Assembly: GCA_900770255.1 (NCBI GenBank)
Contig: CAAGJN010000066.1
Coordinates: forward strand, 1 to 39,731
Reading direction: 5' to 3'
From: Clostridia bacterium
GTDB taxonomy: Bacteria; Bacillota; Clostridia; Oscillospirales; Acutalibacteraceae
Length of the DNA stretch: 39,731 bases
A program made the position numbers and the translations under genes. Below, in pieces: positions 23,475 to 31,117 of the stretch (position 1 is the stretch's first letter; each line of letters begins with the position of its first letter). The notes below the pieces were generated by a model. The model worked only from the letters and a program-made list of their open reading frames with translations, was not told the DNA's origin and ran no database searches.

Positions 23475-24098
23475 TTACATTATCTTCTCAAAAGCCTCAA
23501 GCCAATGTTGGGCTATCAGAGCGGCTCCGTCGTGCGTCGGGTGAACGCCGTCTGCCGCCCATTGCTCCGGGCAGGTATCTATCGCGGCGGCGGTCATGAT
23601 GCCGTCAAGCGGGACAAACGCATCGGCATAGTCAGCCGCAACGCGGCGCACGGCCTGAATACGCGGATCAAGATCCTCTCTCCAGCTCGCCCGCTCGTCC
23701 GACGTGTGGAGCACGAACGGCTCCATAATAATTATTTTAAGCTCGGGATTTTCGCATCTTGCATCCTCAAGCAGTGAGCGATAGGTCTTTTCAAACTTGC
23801 CGATGTCCGAGACGACCCCGCTGTCATATCTGCGCCAGGTGTCGTTGATGCCGATGAGCACCGAGAGCACGTCGGGCCTGAGCTCGAGGCAGTCCTCCTG
23901 CCAACGGGCGCGCAGATCGCTGACTCTGTCGCCGCTGACGCCGAGGTCAAGAAAATCGACGTTGAGTTTCGGATAAGCCGCGCGAAAATTCGACGAGACA
24001 AACATCGGATATCCGTTGCCCATATCGCGTATATTGCTGCGGTCGCGGCCCATATCGGTTATACTGTCGCCCTGAAAAAGCACGGTGAGTTTTTCCAT
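23475..24098 (-). CDS. SGNH/GDSL hydrolase family protein
   Basis: This 207-residue esterase-type hydrolase has no signal peptide. All SGNH blocks are visible: the nucleophile Ser in FQGDSITDMGRD (about 8-19), the Gly in LGVSGDRVSDL, the Asn in LIGINDTW (about 81-88), and the Asp/His pair in AADGVHPTHDG (about 183-193). Such enzymes remove acetyl or acyl groups from carbohydrates or lipids; the exact substrate is unknown. ACGGAGGAAAAAC precedes the ATG. It heads the three-gene operon with the metallophosphoesterase and PrsW-like genes. Confidence 0.88.
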   Translation of the reverse strand: MEKLTVLFQGDSITDMGRDRSNIRDMGNGYPMFVSSNFRAAYPKLNVDFLDLGVSGDRVSDLRARWQEDCLELRPDVLSVLIGINDTWRRYDSGVVSDIGKFEKTYRSLLEDARCENPELKIIIMEPFVLHTSDERASWREDLDPRIQAVRRVAADYADAFVPLDGIMTAAAIDTCPEQWAADGVHPTHDGAALIAQHWLEAFEKIM

Positions 24099-24208
24099 TT
24101 GTTTTTCCTCCGTTAGTTTTGCTGCCGGTTACATTATATCTTGATTTCTCATCTCTTGCAACAGTTTGCGCCGATTTTCGCACATTGATATTTTTCTCAC
24201 GCCGTTTG

Positions 24209-24217
24209 TGGTATAAT
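24209..24217 (+). promoter_or_regulatory. Extended -10 promoter of the GNAT gene
   Basis: TGGTATAAT is an extended -10 element (TGn plus a perfect hexamer). The -35 region is poor. Confidence 0.5.
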
Positions 24218-24235
24218 CTATGCAGAGGTGTTCAT

Positions 24236-24652
24236 ATGCAGATAAGAGAATACAGCGCTCTGCCTGACGAGGCGAAGCTGATACGCCGCGAGGTGTTTAT
24301 CGACGAGCAGGGCTTTGAAGATGAATTTGACAGTATTGATAAAACAGCAACGCACATCGTGCTCTTTGACGGGCAGACTCCCGCGGGGGTCTGCCGCGTG
24401 TTTACCGACCCCGACACAGCCCGCCTGACCGTCGGACGGGTCGCCGTGAGAAAAAGCTTTCGCGGCAGAGGCTTCGGCACGGAGCTGATGAAAGCGGCTC
24501 ACAGCTTCGCCGCGCGTTCGGGAGCAGAGGAGATCTGGCTCCATTCGCAGGAGCAGGCTGTGGGGTTTTACGCCTCTCTCGGCTATGAGCCGGTCGGCGA
24601 ACTCGACTATGAAGAGGGCTGTCCGCACCGCTGGATGCGTAAAAAAATATAA
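24236..24652 (+). CDS. GNAT family N-acetyltransferase (ElaA-like)
   Basis: This 138-residue acetyltransferase shows the acetyl-CoA motif VGRVAVRKSFRGRGFGTELM (about 65-84) and the SLGYEPVGELDYEEGCPHRWM end typical of the ElaA/YjdJ-like group. The N-terminal IRREVFIDEQGF is also typical. Its acceptor is unknown. ATG at 24236 is chosen because AGAGGTG lies five bases upstream; the frame extends further upstream into sequence without a ribosome site. It is divergent from the GDSL operon. Confidence 0.85.
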   Translation: MQIREYSALPDEAKLIRREVFIDEQGFEDEFDSIDKTATHIVLFDGQTPAGVCRVFTDPDTARLTVGRVAVRKSFRGRGFGTELMKAAHSFAARSGAEEIWLHSQEQAVGFYASLGYEPVGELDYEEGCPHRWMRKKI

Positions 24653-24691
24653 AACTATAAAACTTGTACAAATAGCATTAGCTAACTTGGC

Positions 24692-24720
24692 TTGACTTTT
24701 GTATGTTTTAGATGTAAAAT
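24692..24720 (+). promoter_or_regulatory. Promoter of the purple-acid-phosphatase-like gene
   Basis: TTGACT (24692-24697), a 17-base spacer and TAAAAT (24715-24720). Confidence 0.7.
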
Positions 24721-24750
24721 AACACCATCAAGATACTGGAGGAAATTGCA

Positions 24751-26217
24751 ATGAACAAAAAAATACGAAGGCTCATAAGCGCCGTAATGGCTCTTTGCAT
24801 GTTCATGTGCATGATCATCCCCGCCGCCGCCTATCAGGAGAGCGAGGACGGATCAATCAAGCGCATCAGCGTCGTTTTCAACGGCGATGCAAAAACGAGG
24901 CGCGGCGTGTGCTGGTACACAACCTCAAAGTGCGGCAGCGACGTTCAGGTCATGCGGGCCGACAGCTTCAGCGGCAGCTTTGACGGAGCGGCTGAATTTT
25001 CCGGCACTTGCACTAAGTGGAAGGATAACTACTGCCACAAGGTGCTCCTTGAAGGACTTGAGCCCGGCACGAAATATGTCTACCGCGTCGGAGACACGGC
25101 GACCGGAAGCTGGAGCAACACCGGCTCGTTCGAGACCGCATGCGACGGCGAGGAGGCCTTCTCCTTTATTGCCCTTGCCGACGTCCAGGCGGGCAACGAA
25201 GAAAACTTTACCAAGAGCGGCGCGGTTCAGCGCACGGCCATGCAGGTCTGCCCCGACGCAAAGTTCCTCATGAACGCGGGCGACTTCGTCAACGACTGCA
25301 CCGATGAGGAGTGGGATTGGTTCTATGAGAAGAACTGCGACACTCTGATGAACATCACCATGGCTCCGGCCTCCGGCAACCATGAGGGAAACCTCCGCTG
25401 GGGCTGGTTCGACAACATGTTCAACCTCGACACGAGCGCGGGCTGGAACCACATCACCGGCGTATACTATTCGTTTGACTATTCGAACGCCCACTTCGCC
25501 GTGCTCAACACCAATGATATGTATCCCATGAGCGAGGAGCAGCTCAACTGGCTTAAAAACGACATGCGCTCCTCTGACGCCCAGTGGAAGATCATCCTCA
25601 TGCACCGCGCTTGCTATTCGGCGGGCAAGAACATCAACAAGCCCGACACCGTCATTATGCGCGAGCGTTTGCTGCCCGTTATCGATGAACTCGACATCGA
25701 CGTAGTCATCAGCGGCCACGACCACATGTATCTCCGCACCTATCAGGTCAAGGACGACGAGATCCAGCCGACTGAATACATCACCGAGACCTATAACGGC
25801 GAGGAGATCACCTACGCGCTCAATCCCGAGGGCACCGTCCACATCCTGCCGAACACCGCAGGCACCAAGCGCTACAGCGTCCACGAGGATGCTATGCCGC
25901 CTATCCTTGAAAACGCAGCGGTTGCAGCGCAGCCGTACAAGTCGATGTTCAGCACCTTCACCATCGACGGCGACAGACTCATATACCGCGCCTACACAGT
26001 CGATGTTGACGACGAGACCTGCGAGGCAACGGGTTATGACAAATTCGACGAATACGCGATAATGAAGACGACCAAGGGCGAGGCCGCCGAGTACGAGGAG
26101 CTGCCCACCGACTTTAAGAGCAATTTTGTCAAGAACGTTGTCAATGTTCCCGTAGCAGTCGCTTATATGCTCGTCAAGTACATCCTCATTCTCCCGCACA
26201 TCATCAAGAACAGCTAA
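24751..26217 (+). CDS. Secreted purple-acid-phosphatase-like metallophosphoesterase
   Basis: This 488-residue protein has a signal peptide (basic KKIRR, hydrophobic core, AAA cleavage area at about 26-28) and an N-terminal fibronectin-like domain (about 35-130) ending in the usual GTKYVYRVGD...SNTGSFET. The phosphatase domain then shows ADVQ, NAGDFVND, SGNHEG, LMHRACYS and SGHDHMYLRTY, the five metal-ligand blocks of purple acid phosphatases. The last 25 residues are hydrophobic (VAVAYMLVKYILILPHI), a probable membrane anchor. It likely releases phosphate from external esters. GGAGG lies nine bases before the start. It is a single-gene unit with its own terminator. Confidence 0.87.
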   Translation: MNKKIRRLISAVMALCMFMCMIIPAAAYQESEDGSIKRISVVFNGDAKTRRGVCWYTTSKCGSDVQVMRADSFSGSFDGAAEFSGTCTKWKDNYCHKVLLEGLEPGTKYVYRVGDTATGSWSNTGSFETACDGEEAFSFIALADVQAGNEENFTKSGAVQRTAMQVCPDAKFLMNAGDFVNDCTDEEWDWFYEKNCDTLMNITMAPASGNHEGNLRWGWFDNMFNLDTSAGWNHITGVYYSFDYSNAHFAVLNTNDMYPMSEEQLNWLKNDMRSSDAQWKIILMHRACYSAGKNINKPDTVIMRERLLPVIDELDIDVVISGHDHMYLRTYQVKDDEIQPTEYITETYNGEEITYALNPEGTVHILPNTAGTKRYSVHEDAMPPILENAAVAAQPYKSMFSTFTIDGDRLIYRAYTVDVDDETCEATGYDKFDEYAIMKTTKGEAAEYEELPTDFKSNFVKNVVNVPVAVAYMLVKYILILPHIIKNS

Positions 26218-26233
26218 GAAGCAAATACAAATC

Positions 26234-26273
26234 CCCGCCGTCTCAGGTACCTGAGACGGCGGGAAAAGTTTTT
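26234..26273 (+). terminator. Terminator after the phosphatase gene
   Basis: CCCGCCGTCTCAG and CTGAGACGGCGGG pair perfectly (26234-26246, 26251-26263) around GTAC, followed by AAAAGTTTTTG. Confidence 0.85.
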
Positions 26274-26290
26274 GTAAAGAATAAAAAAGT

Positions 26291-26324
26291 AAAACGCCCG
26301 AACACTAAAGATTCGGGCGTTTTC
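26291..26324. terminator. Second bidirectional terminator
   Basis: AAAACGCCCGAA (26291-26302) and TTCGGGCGTTTT (26312-26323) pair perfectly with a nine-base loop, so it can act on either strand. Confidence 0.75.
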
Positions 26325-26339
26325 TCAACAGGTAACAAA

Positions 26340-26470
26340 AAAGATGCCAGCATAAAATGCTGATGAGGATTTGAACCCGCAAAAAGTTGGTAGCGACAGC
26401 GAACCGTCGCGAGGGCGTTTACAACCGAGCAGGTGAGCCGAGCGCGACTTTTTGCGGAAAGGAGGAGCAG
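26340..26470. repeat. Structured repeat-like element with inverted arms
   Basis: CCGCAAAAAGT (26377-26387) and ACTTTTTGCGG (26447-26457) are perfect 11-base inverted repeats 59 bases apart. Inside lies a GCGAC/GTCGC hairpin. The left flank GATTTGAACCCG resembles the T-arm of a tRNA read in reverse, but no matching stem or remainder exists. The pattern suggests a repeat element inserted beside tRNA genes. Confidence 0.4.
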
Positions 26471-26493
26471 CGGCGTGAGTGCGCTCTGATTTT

Positions 26494-26532
26494 TGTAAAA
26501 AATCGGAGCAAGCGATACTAAGCTTGCTCCGA
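26494..26532 (-). terminator. Terminator of the tRNA operon
   Basis: On the reverse strand TCGGAGCAAGC pairs with GCTTGCTCCGA (26532-26522 with 26513-26503) and is followed by TTTTTTAC, immediately after tRNA-Tyr. Confidence 0.85.
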
Positions 26533-26534
26533 CG

Positions 26535-26620
26535 TGGTGGAAGAGGGTGGATTCGAACCACCGAAGTACTCAGACAACAGATTTACAGTCTGCCCCCTTT
26601 GGCCACTCGGGAACTCTTCC
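26535..26620 (-). tRNA. tRNA-Tyr (GTA)
   Basis: The acceptor stem GGAAGAG/CTCTTCC, the long variable arm of a class II tRNA and the T-arm GGTGGTTCGAATCCACC are all present. The anticodon loop CTGTAAA gives anticodon GTA. The discriminator is A and CCA is encoded (26537-26535). Confidence 0.95.
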
Positions 26621-26638
26621 GTATCAAATTAAAAGAGC

Positions 26639-26714
26639 TGGAGCTGGTGGACGGATTCGAACCCCCGACCTGCTGATTACAAATCAGCTGCTCTACCAGC
26701 TGAGCTACACCAGC
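26639..26714 (-). tRNA. tRNA-Thr (TGT)
   Basis: The acceptor stem GCTGGTG/CACCAGC, D-arm (AGCTCAGCTGGTAGAGC), anticodon loop TTTGTAA (anticodon TGT) and T-arm (CGGGGGTTCGAATCC) are complete. CCA is encoded at 26641-26639. It is the first gene of the two-tRNA operon, 18 bases before tRNA-Tyr. Confidence 0.95.
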
Positions 26715-26730
26715 GTCTCAACGCTCGAAT

Positions 26731-26759
26731 AATATATCACAATTTGCGTCCGTAGTCAA
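26731..26759 (-). promoter_or_regulatory. tRNA operon promoter
   Basis: TTGACT (26759-26754), a 17-base spacer and TATATT (26736-26731), 17 bases before tRNA-Thr. Confidence 0.75.
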
Positions 26760-26791
26760 GAGCTAAATTAAAAAATCCCGAAAAAAATAGA

Positions 26792-27484
26792 TTATTTACC
26801 GCTGCTCAGCAGCTCAAGCATAACGGCTGCTGAGTTCCTCGCGGCGAGCGCCGTAAATTCTGCGTAGTCCATATGCGACGAGCCGTCGGCGGAATCCGAT
26901 ATTGCGCGGATGACGCAGAACGGCACACCGTTGACATAGCAGACGTGGCCTATCGCCGCGCCCTCCATCTCGCAGGCAATCGCGCCGAACATGCCGGAAA
27001 TATATTTTTTCTTTTCGGCGTCGTTTACAAAGCAGTCGCCGGAGGCGATCTTTCCTCTGACGCAGGTTATTTTTCCGACCCTCTGCGCGCTCTCGCAGAT
27101 ACTCTGCGCCAACTTTTCGTCGGCCGGGATATCGACTATATTGATCCCCGATATCATGCCCACGGGGTCGCCCAGCGGACTCGTGTCCATGTCGTGCTCG
27201 ATGACATAATCGCTCACTGCGATATCGCCGATGCCGAGCTCTGCGCTCAGGCTTCCCGCCACACCGGTGTTTATTATCCTGTCGGGCGAATAGAGCAGGA
27301 TCATTGTCTGCGCGCACATCGCCGCAAACACCTTGCCTATGCCACAGACCGCCGTGACTACCTCGCGCCCGCGGAGCGTGCCGCGCGTGAAATTTATCCC
27401 GCTGACGATCCTCTCTTCTCTGTTTTCCATTTCAGCATTGAGCGCGTCGATCTCTATCGACATCGCACCGATTATTCCCGTCAT
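26792..27484 (-). CDS. mtnN: 5'-methylthioadenosine/S-adenosylhomocysteine nucleosidase
   Basis: MtnN hydrolyses S-adenosylhomocysteine (and methylthioadenosine) to adenine plus S-ribosylhomocysteine. The 230-residue protein begins with the family start IGAMSIEIDAL and contains NTGVAGSL (about 79-86), ACEMEGAAIGHVC (the active-site Glu) and AISDSADGSS (the catalytic Asp). It is 14 bases downstream of luxS, and together they recycle the methyl-donor by-product. Confidence 0.95.
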   Translation of the reverse strand: MTGIIGAMSIEIDALNAEMENREERIVSGINFTRGTLRGREVVTAVCGIGKVFAAMCAQTMILLYSPDRIINTGVAGSLSAELGIGDIAVSDYVIEHDMDTSPLGDPVGMISGINIVDIPADEKLAQSICESAQRVGKITCVRGKIASGDCFVNDAEKKKYISGMFGAIACEMEGAAIGHVCYVNGVPFCVIRAISDSADGSSHMDYAEFTALAARNSAAVMLELLSSGK

Positions 27485-27498
27485 GTTTCTTCCTCCGT

Positions 27499-27954
27499 TT
27501 ATTCAGTCGGGTATTTGAAATCCTGCCTGCGTCTCTCGAGAACCTTGAGATAGTGCGCCGCCTCCCTGTGCGCCGCGTCAATGCTCAGCTCCCTGTAGTT
27601 GCCGCACTCCTTGCGCGACGCGCCGAACATCTCGGGCGCGGCGACCGTGTTTCTGAGCGCCTCCTTGACCTTCTCAAGAGCGCGCTCATGATCCTGCGAG
27701 CGCATGAGCAGATAGAAGCCCGTGCGGCAGCCCATCGGGCCAAAATATATCACGTCCGCGCCGGCGTCCGAGTTGCGGAGAAATGTCGCCATCATATGCT
27801 CCATGGAGTGCATGGTTACGTTGTCCATATAGTCGCCGCAGTTCGGCCTGCGCGTGCGCAGATCGTAGGTCGTTATGTCGCCGTCTGTGCGGGATATATA
27901 CATTCCCGGCACTATATAGTCGTGATCGACCGAAAAGCTCGTTATCCTCTGCAT
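27499..27954 (-). CDS. luxS: S-ribosylhomocysteine lyase (LuxS)
   Basis: LuxS cleaves S-ribosylhomocysteine to homocysteine and DPD, the autoinducer-2 precursor. The metal site is complete: H49, H53 and C116 (TMHSMEHMM and KECGNY), with catalytic E52 between them. The RTRRPN and FGPMGCRTGFY blocks are also present. The 151 residues from ATG 27954 are normal length; GGAGGTG lies five bases before. The frame is open upstream, but that part overlaps the promoter. It is co-transcribed with mtnN. Confidence 0.95.
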   Translation of the reverse strand: MQRITSFSVDHDYIVPGMYISRTDGDITTYDLRTRRPNCGDYMDNVTMHSMEHMMATFLRNSDAGADVIYFGPMGCRTGFYLLMRSQDHERALEKVKEALRNTVAAPEMFGASRKECGNYRELSIDAAHREAAHYLKVLERRRQDFKYPTE

Positions 27955-27979
27955 AAAAACACCTCCGTGTGCAGTTTTG

Positions 27980-28008
27980 ATTATACCACACCCGACGCTC
28001 ATATTCAA
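27980..28008 (-). promoter_or_regulatory. Promoter of luxS-mtnN
   Basis: TTGAAT (28008-28003), a 17-base spacer and a perfect TATAAT (27985-27980), 25 bases before the luxS start. Confidence 0.75.
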
Positions 28009-28062
28009 TGAATAACCGACTCGCCGCGAGGAAAAATATTCGCAGGAAACGGAGGTGTCGGC

Positions 28063-28218
28063 ATGGGCGAATTTTTTACAAACGACCGTGAGCTGCGCGA
28101 AAAATTTGACGCGCTGCCCGTCGAAGTCAGAAACAAAATCATGGAGAGCGGCATTGAAATAGGCAGCGCCGCCGAGCTTGAGCTCATTGCAAAAAGGCTC
28201 GAAAATCTTTCCAAATGA
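28063..28218 (+). CDS. Small conserved-looking protein (51 aa)
   Basis: A short ORF has a strong ribosome site (GGAGGTG, four to five bases before the ATG). It encodes 51 residues, mostly helical and charged, with the core FDALPVEVRNKIMESGIEIG followed by a second helix (AAELELIAKRLENL). Small proteins of this style are common but uncharacterised in Firmicutes. It lies divergent from luxS, and no promoter of its own is obvious. No function can be assigned. Confidence 0.68.
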   Translation: MGEFFTNDRELREKFDALPVEVRNKIMESGIEIGSAAELELIAKRLENLSK

Positions 28219-28228
28219 TCATTTTTGA

Positions 28229-28257
28229 TTGACTCTGTCCGCATACTTGTGTAAAAT
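28229..28257 (+). promoter_or_regulatory. Promoter of the YhcH-like gene
   Basis: TTGACT (28229-28234), a 17-base spacer and TAAAAT (28252-28257), 51 bases before the start. Confidence 0.7.
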
Positions 28258-28308
28258 AAGTGTGCGGACTTCTCAGCGCTGTGCTGTATCAAAAAGAGGT
28301 TTTATTTT

Positions 28309-28767
28309 ATGATCGTTGACAGAATAGAAAATCTTCCGCTCTATTTTTCCTGCGTACCGGGTCTTGACAAAGCCGCCGATTTTATCGAAAAATTTATGCA
28401 TGGAGAGTTTCGGGACGGCAGATATGACATAGAGGATAACAGCATTTTTGCAAACGTTTCCTCCTATGAGCCGAGGGAATTGAACGACGAAATGCTTTTT
28501 GAGGCCCACAGAGAATACATAGACCTGCAGCTCGTACTCAGGGGCGGCGAGCGCATCGAATGGGCGCCGCTGACAGAATTGCATGAGGAGCGCGAGGAAT
28601 ACTCCAAGGGCGGCGATATTGCGTTTTACAGCGGAGACGCTCATATCCCGATAAACCTTGCCGAAGGCGAGTTTGCCCTGCTGTTCCCCGGCGACGCGCA
28701 CAAGCCCTGCATATCAAACGGCTGCAAAAACGTCACAAAGGCGGTCGTAAAGCTCCGCAGAGTCTGA
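28309..28767 (+). CDS. YhcH/YjgK/YiaL family protein (DUF386)
   Basis: This 152-residue single-domain cupin-like protein has the family pattern: an HEAHREYIDLQLVLRGGERIEW-type strand pair (FEAHREYIDLQLVL at about 65-78) and FYSGDAHIPINLAEGEFALLFPGDAHKP with metal-binding histidines. Members of this family are linked to sialic acid and other sugar catabolism (YhcH) or to beta-galactosidase (EbgC), but the reaction is often unclear. No sialic acid genes are near. It has its own promoter; the transporter gene follows 63 bases later. Confidence 0.87.
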   Translation: MIVDRIENLPLYFSCVPGLDKAADFIEKFMHGEFRDGRYDIEDNSIFANVSSYEPRELNDEMLFEAHREYIDLQLVLRGGERIEWAPLTELHEEREEYSKGGDIAFYSGDAHIPINLAEGEFALLFPGDAHKPCISNGCKNVTKAVVKLRRV

Positions 28768-28830
28768 GACCGGGCGGCTTGTCCCGCCTCCGGACACCTA
28801 CGAGCAAATTGTCATAAAAGGGTATTAAGC

Positions 28831-29661
28831 ATGAAGAAAAACGATAAAATAACAGTTGCTGCCTACGCCTTGGCGTTTGTGCTGAACGTCGCGCTGTTTT
28901 TGGTCAAGCTCTATGTCGGCATCTGCGCAAACAGCATCAGCATCTATTCGGACGCCGTCAACAATATGTTTGACAGCCTGTCCGGGCTTGCGGCGTTCAT
29001 CTGCTTTGCCGCGCTGCTGAGCTCCTCCGCCGTCGGAATACGCGACATAATAAAAAAGGCGGAGCAGTTCTTTTCGTTCATCATGTCGGCTATAATACTT
29101 CTCACCGGCCTGTACTTCGCATATAATTCGCTGGAGCGGTTTTTATATCCGACGCCGATATCGTATCTGACAAAATACCTCGTACTGCTGCTGATAACGG
29201 TGGCTGTCAAGCTCGTGATGTTCTTCGCCTACCGCGGAGTTTACCGTATAACCGGCTCGCCGGTGATCAAGGTCATGTCAGCGGACAGCATACTCGACTG
29301 TTTTATCACTCTGGCCACCGTGCTGAGCCTCACCGTATCACAGTATGTCGACTATGCCGTCGACGCCGTGTTCGGCCTTGTTATCAGCACGGCGCTGATC
29401 GTCTCGGCCGTCAGGATGGCAAAGAGCTCCGGCGCCGTTATACTCGACTTTGTCAGCAGCAAAAAGCGCGGTGAAATATCCGAAATATTCAAAGAGTTCA
29501 ATGTGACTGAGGAGTATATCACCTACCGCCGCACCGGCAGTGAGACCGAGGCCTTCGCAAAGCTCGGCTTCCCCGAGGGCGGAGATGAGGAGGAAATATC
29601 GGAAAAGCTCACCGAAGTGTGTTTCAAGCGCGAAGGTGTTACACTGCGCATATTAAAATAA
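28831..29661 (+). CDS. Cation diffusion facilitator-like transporter
   Basis: This 276-residue membrane protein has six hydrophobic segments. The first two resemble CDF transporters: NVALFLVKLYVGICANSISIYSDAVNNMFDSLSG places S-x3-D-x3-N-x2-D in the usual metal-site pattern. The second metal pair is seen in KVMSADSILDCFITLAT. CDF proteins export Zn2+, Mn2+ or Fe2+ against protons. The C-terminal cytoplasmic tail (from about 205) is short. Ion specificity is unknown. Confidence 0.78.
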   Translation: MKKNDKITVAAYALAFVLNVALFLVKLYVGICANSISIYSDAVNNMFDSLSGLAAFICFAALLSSSAVGIRDIIKKAEQFFSFIMSAIILLTGLYFAYNSLERFLYPTPISYLTKYLVLLLITVAVKLVMFFAYRGVYRITGSPVIKVMSADSILDCFITLATVLSLTVSQYVDYAVDAVFGLVISTALIVSAVRMAKSSGAVILDFVSSKKRGEISEIFKEFNVTEEYITYRRTGSETEAFAKLGFPEGGDEEEISEKLTEVCFKREGVTLRILK

Positions 29662-29672
29662 GGAGTCAAACG

Positions 29673-29709
29673 AAAGGAGGCGCGATATCTTACATATCGC
29701 GAAATCAGC
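29673..29709 (+). promoter_or_regulatory. Hairpin between Shine-Dalgarno and start codon
   Basis: AAAGGAGG (29673-29680) is 29 bases before the ATG at 29710. Between them CGCGATAT (29681-29688) and ATATCGCG (29694-29701) form a perfect eight-base hairpin with loop CTTAC. Folding removes 21 bases and leaves eight, the optimal spacing. There is no other start codon in frame. Confidence 0.7.
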
Positions 29710-30984
29710 ATGAAAGAGAAAAGAAGCGAAAAAAAGCACAGAAAAGCGCTTATCATCACAGGCTCGATCCTCGGCGTACTTCTGCTGTTTGTCTGCACCG
29801 TTGTTCTGATAACGATCATCGGTGACCGCGCCAACATCAAGAGAGCCGAAAGCTACGACCCTGTCGTAATAGAAAATCAGCTCGTGCCCGAGAAGGATCA
29901 GAACGGTTACTGGACCTTCACCACCGACCGCGACCTCAAGGTCATGCAGCTTACCGACATTCACATCGGCGGCGGCTGGATGTCCCTGAAAAAGGACGCT
30001 ATGGCGCTCAACGCCGTCGCGACTATGATCCAGGTCGAAAAACCCGACCTCGTAATCATAACCGGCGACATGGCTTTTCCGGTGTTCTTTAAGGCCGGCA
30101 CATTCAACAACCGCCTGCCCGTCAAGGAGCTGGCCGCGCTCATGGAGCGTCTCGGGGTCTACTGGACAGTCGCTTTCGGCAACCACGACACCGAGGCCTA
30201 CAGCTTCTACTCACGCGAGCAGATCTCCGACATCTATGAAAACTCCGGCTACAAATACTGCCTGTTCCAGAGAGGCCCCGACGATGTTGACGGCTACGGC
30301 AACCAGGTAATCAACGTCAAAAATTCAAAGGGTATCCTCACTCAGTCGCTCTACATATTCGACAGCCACTCCTACACCGACGGCGACTATTTCGGAATTA
30401 TGTGGAAATATGACAATATCCACGAAAACCAGGTTCAGTGGTATAAGGACAATGTAAACATGCTCAACGCTCAGAATAACGCGCGCCTCAAAGAGCTCGG
30501 CCTGCCCGAAAACTCCGACGTGAAATCGCTCGCGTTCTTCCACATTCCGCTGGCAGAGCAGCGCGACGCATGGTATGAGTATATGGACAACGGCTTCCAG
30601 GACACCGAAAACGTCAAATATGTCTACGGCAAGGCCGGCGAGTCCGAGAAAATAGTCTACTGCGGCATGGGCGAGGATAACCTGTTCGAGACGATGCTGG
30701 AGCTCGGCTCAACAAAGGGCATCTTCTGCGGCCACGACCATGACAACAACTTCTCGATCTACTATAAGGGCATCCGCATGACCTACGGCTACAGCATCGA
30801 CTATCTCGCCTATTCCGGTATCTACAAGCGCGGCGCACAGCGCGGCTGCACGATAATAAACATCTCGCCCGACGGCTCGTTCGACTGCAAGGCAGAGAAC
30901 TATTATCAGGAGAAATACACAAGCCAGTATGAGAAAGAGCAGGTCACGATACAGGACGTCACCGAGGCCTCAACACACCCATAA
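29710..30984 (+). CDS. Membrane-anchored metallophosphoesterase
   Basis: This 424-residue protein has a basic start (KEKRSEKKHRK) and one membrane helix (about 13-37), placing the catalytic domain outside. Metal-ligand blocks are LTDIHIGGG, ITGDMAFP, FGNHDTEAYS, FFHIPLAEQ and FCGHDHDNNF, as in the Icc/calcineurin-type phosphoesterases, and NYYQEKYTSQYE is at the end. Its substrate is unknown. It begins 48 bases after the transporter gene, and translation depends on the hairpin-spaced ribosome site described at 29673-29709. A terminator follows. Confidence 0.85.
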   Translation: MKEKRSEKKHRKALIITGSILGVLLLFVCTVVLITIIGDRANIKRAESYDPVVIENQLVPEKDQNGYWTFTTDRDLKVMQLTDIHIGGGWMSLKKDAMALNAVATMIQVEKPDLVIITGDMAFPVFFKAGTFNNRLPVKELAALMERLGVYWTVAFGNHDTEAYSFYSREQISDIYENSGYKYCLFQRGPDDVDGYGNQVINVKNSKGILTQSLYIFDSHSYTDGDYFGIMWKYDNIHENQVQWYKDNVNMLNAQNNARLKELGLPENSDVKSLAFFHIPLAEQRDAWYEYMDNGFQDTENVKYVYGKAGESEKIVYCGMGEDNLFETMLELGSTKGIFCGHDHDNNFSIYYKGIRMTYGYSIDYLAYSGIYKRGAQRGCTIINISPDGSFDCKAENYYQEKYTSQYEKEQVTIQDVTEASTHP

Positions 30985-31014
30985 AAACTGCCGCTGAGGC
31001 TGTATAATATTAGG

Positions 31015-31056
31015 AATACCCGGACTCATTTATGCTTAATGCGTCCGGGTATTTTT
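31015..31056 (+). terminator. Terminator after the metallophosphoesterase
   Basis: AATACCCGGAC (31015-31025) and GTCCGGGTATT (31043-31053) pair around 17 bases, followed by TTT. Confidence 0.8.
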
Positions 31057-31117
31057 GCGTTAAAATTTACAAAGCAGGAACTCTGCTGCGGCAAAGGTCA
31101 CGCAGCGGAGCTTGTTT

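Noticed and set aside
24925..26199. Reverse-strand ORF of 424 residues opposite the phosphatase gene
   Set aside because: It is a shadow of a well-supported secreted phosphatase with all metal motifs; it has no ribosome site or recognisable domain.
26360..26376. A third tRNA (GATTTGAACCCG)
   Set aside because: Only a T-arm-like string is visible; the stem is not complementary and no acceptor or anticodon arm can be built.
26479..26732. Short forward ORFs in the tRNA region (one with WIRTTEVLRQQIYS)
   Set aside because: These are translations of antisense tRNA-Tyr and tRNA-Thr genes, a known source of spurious proteins.
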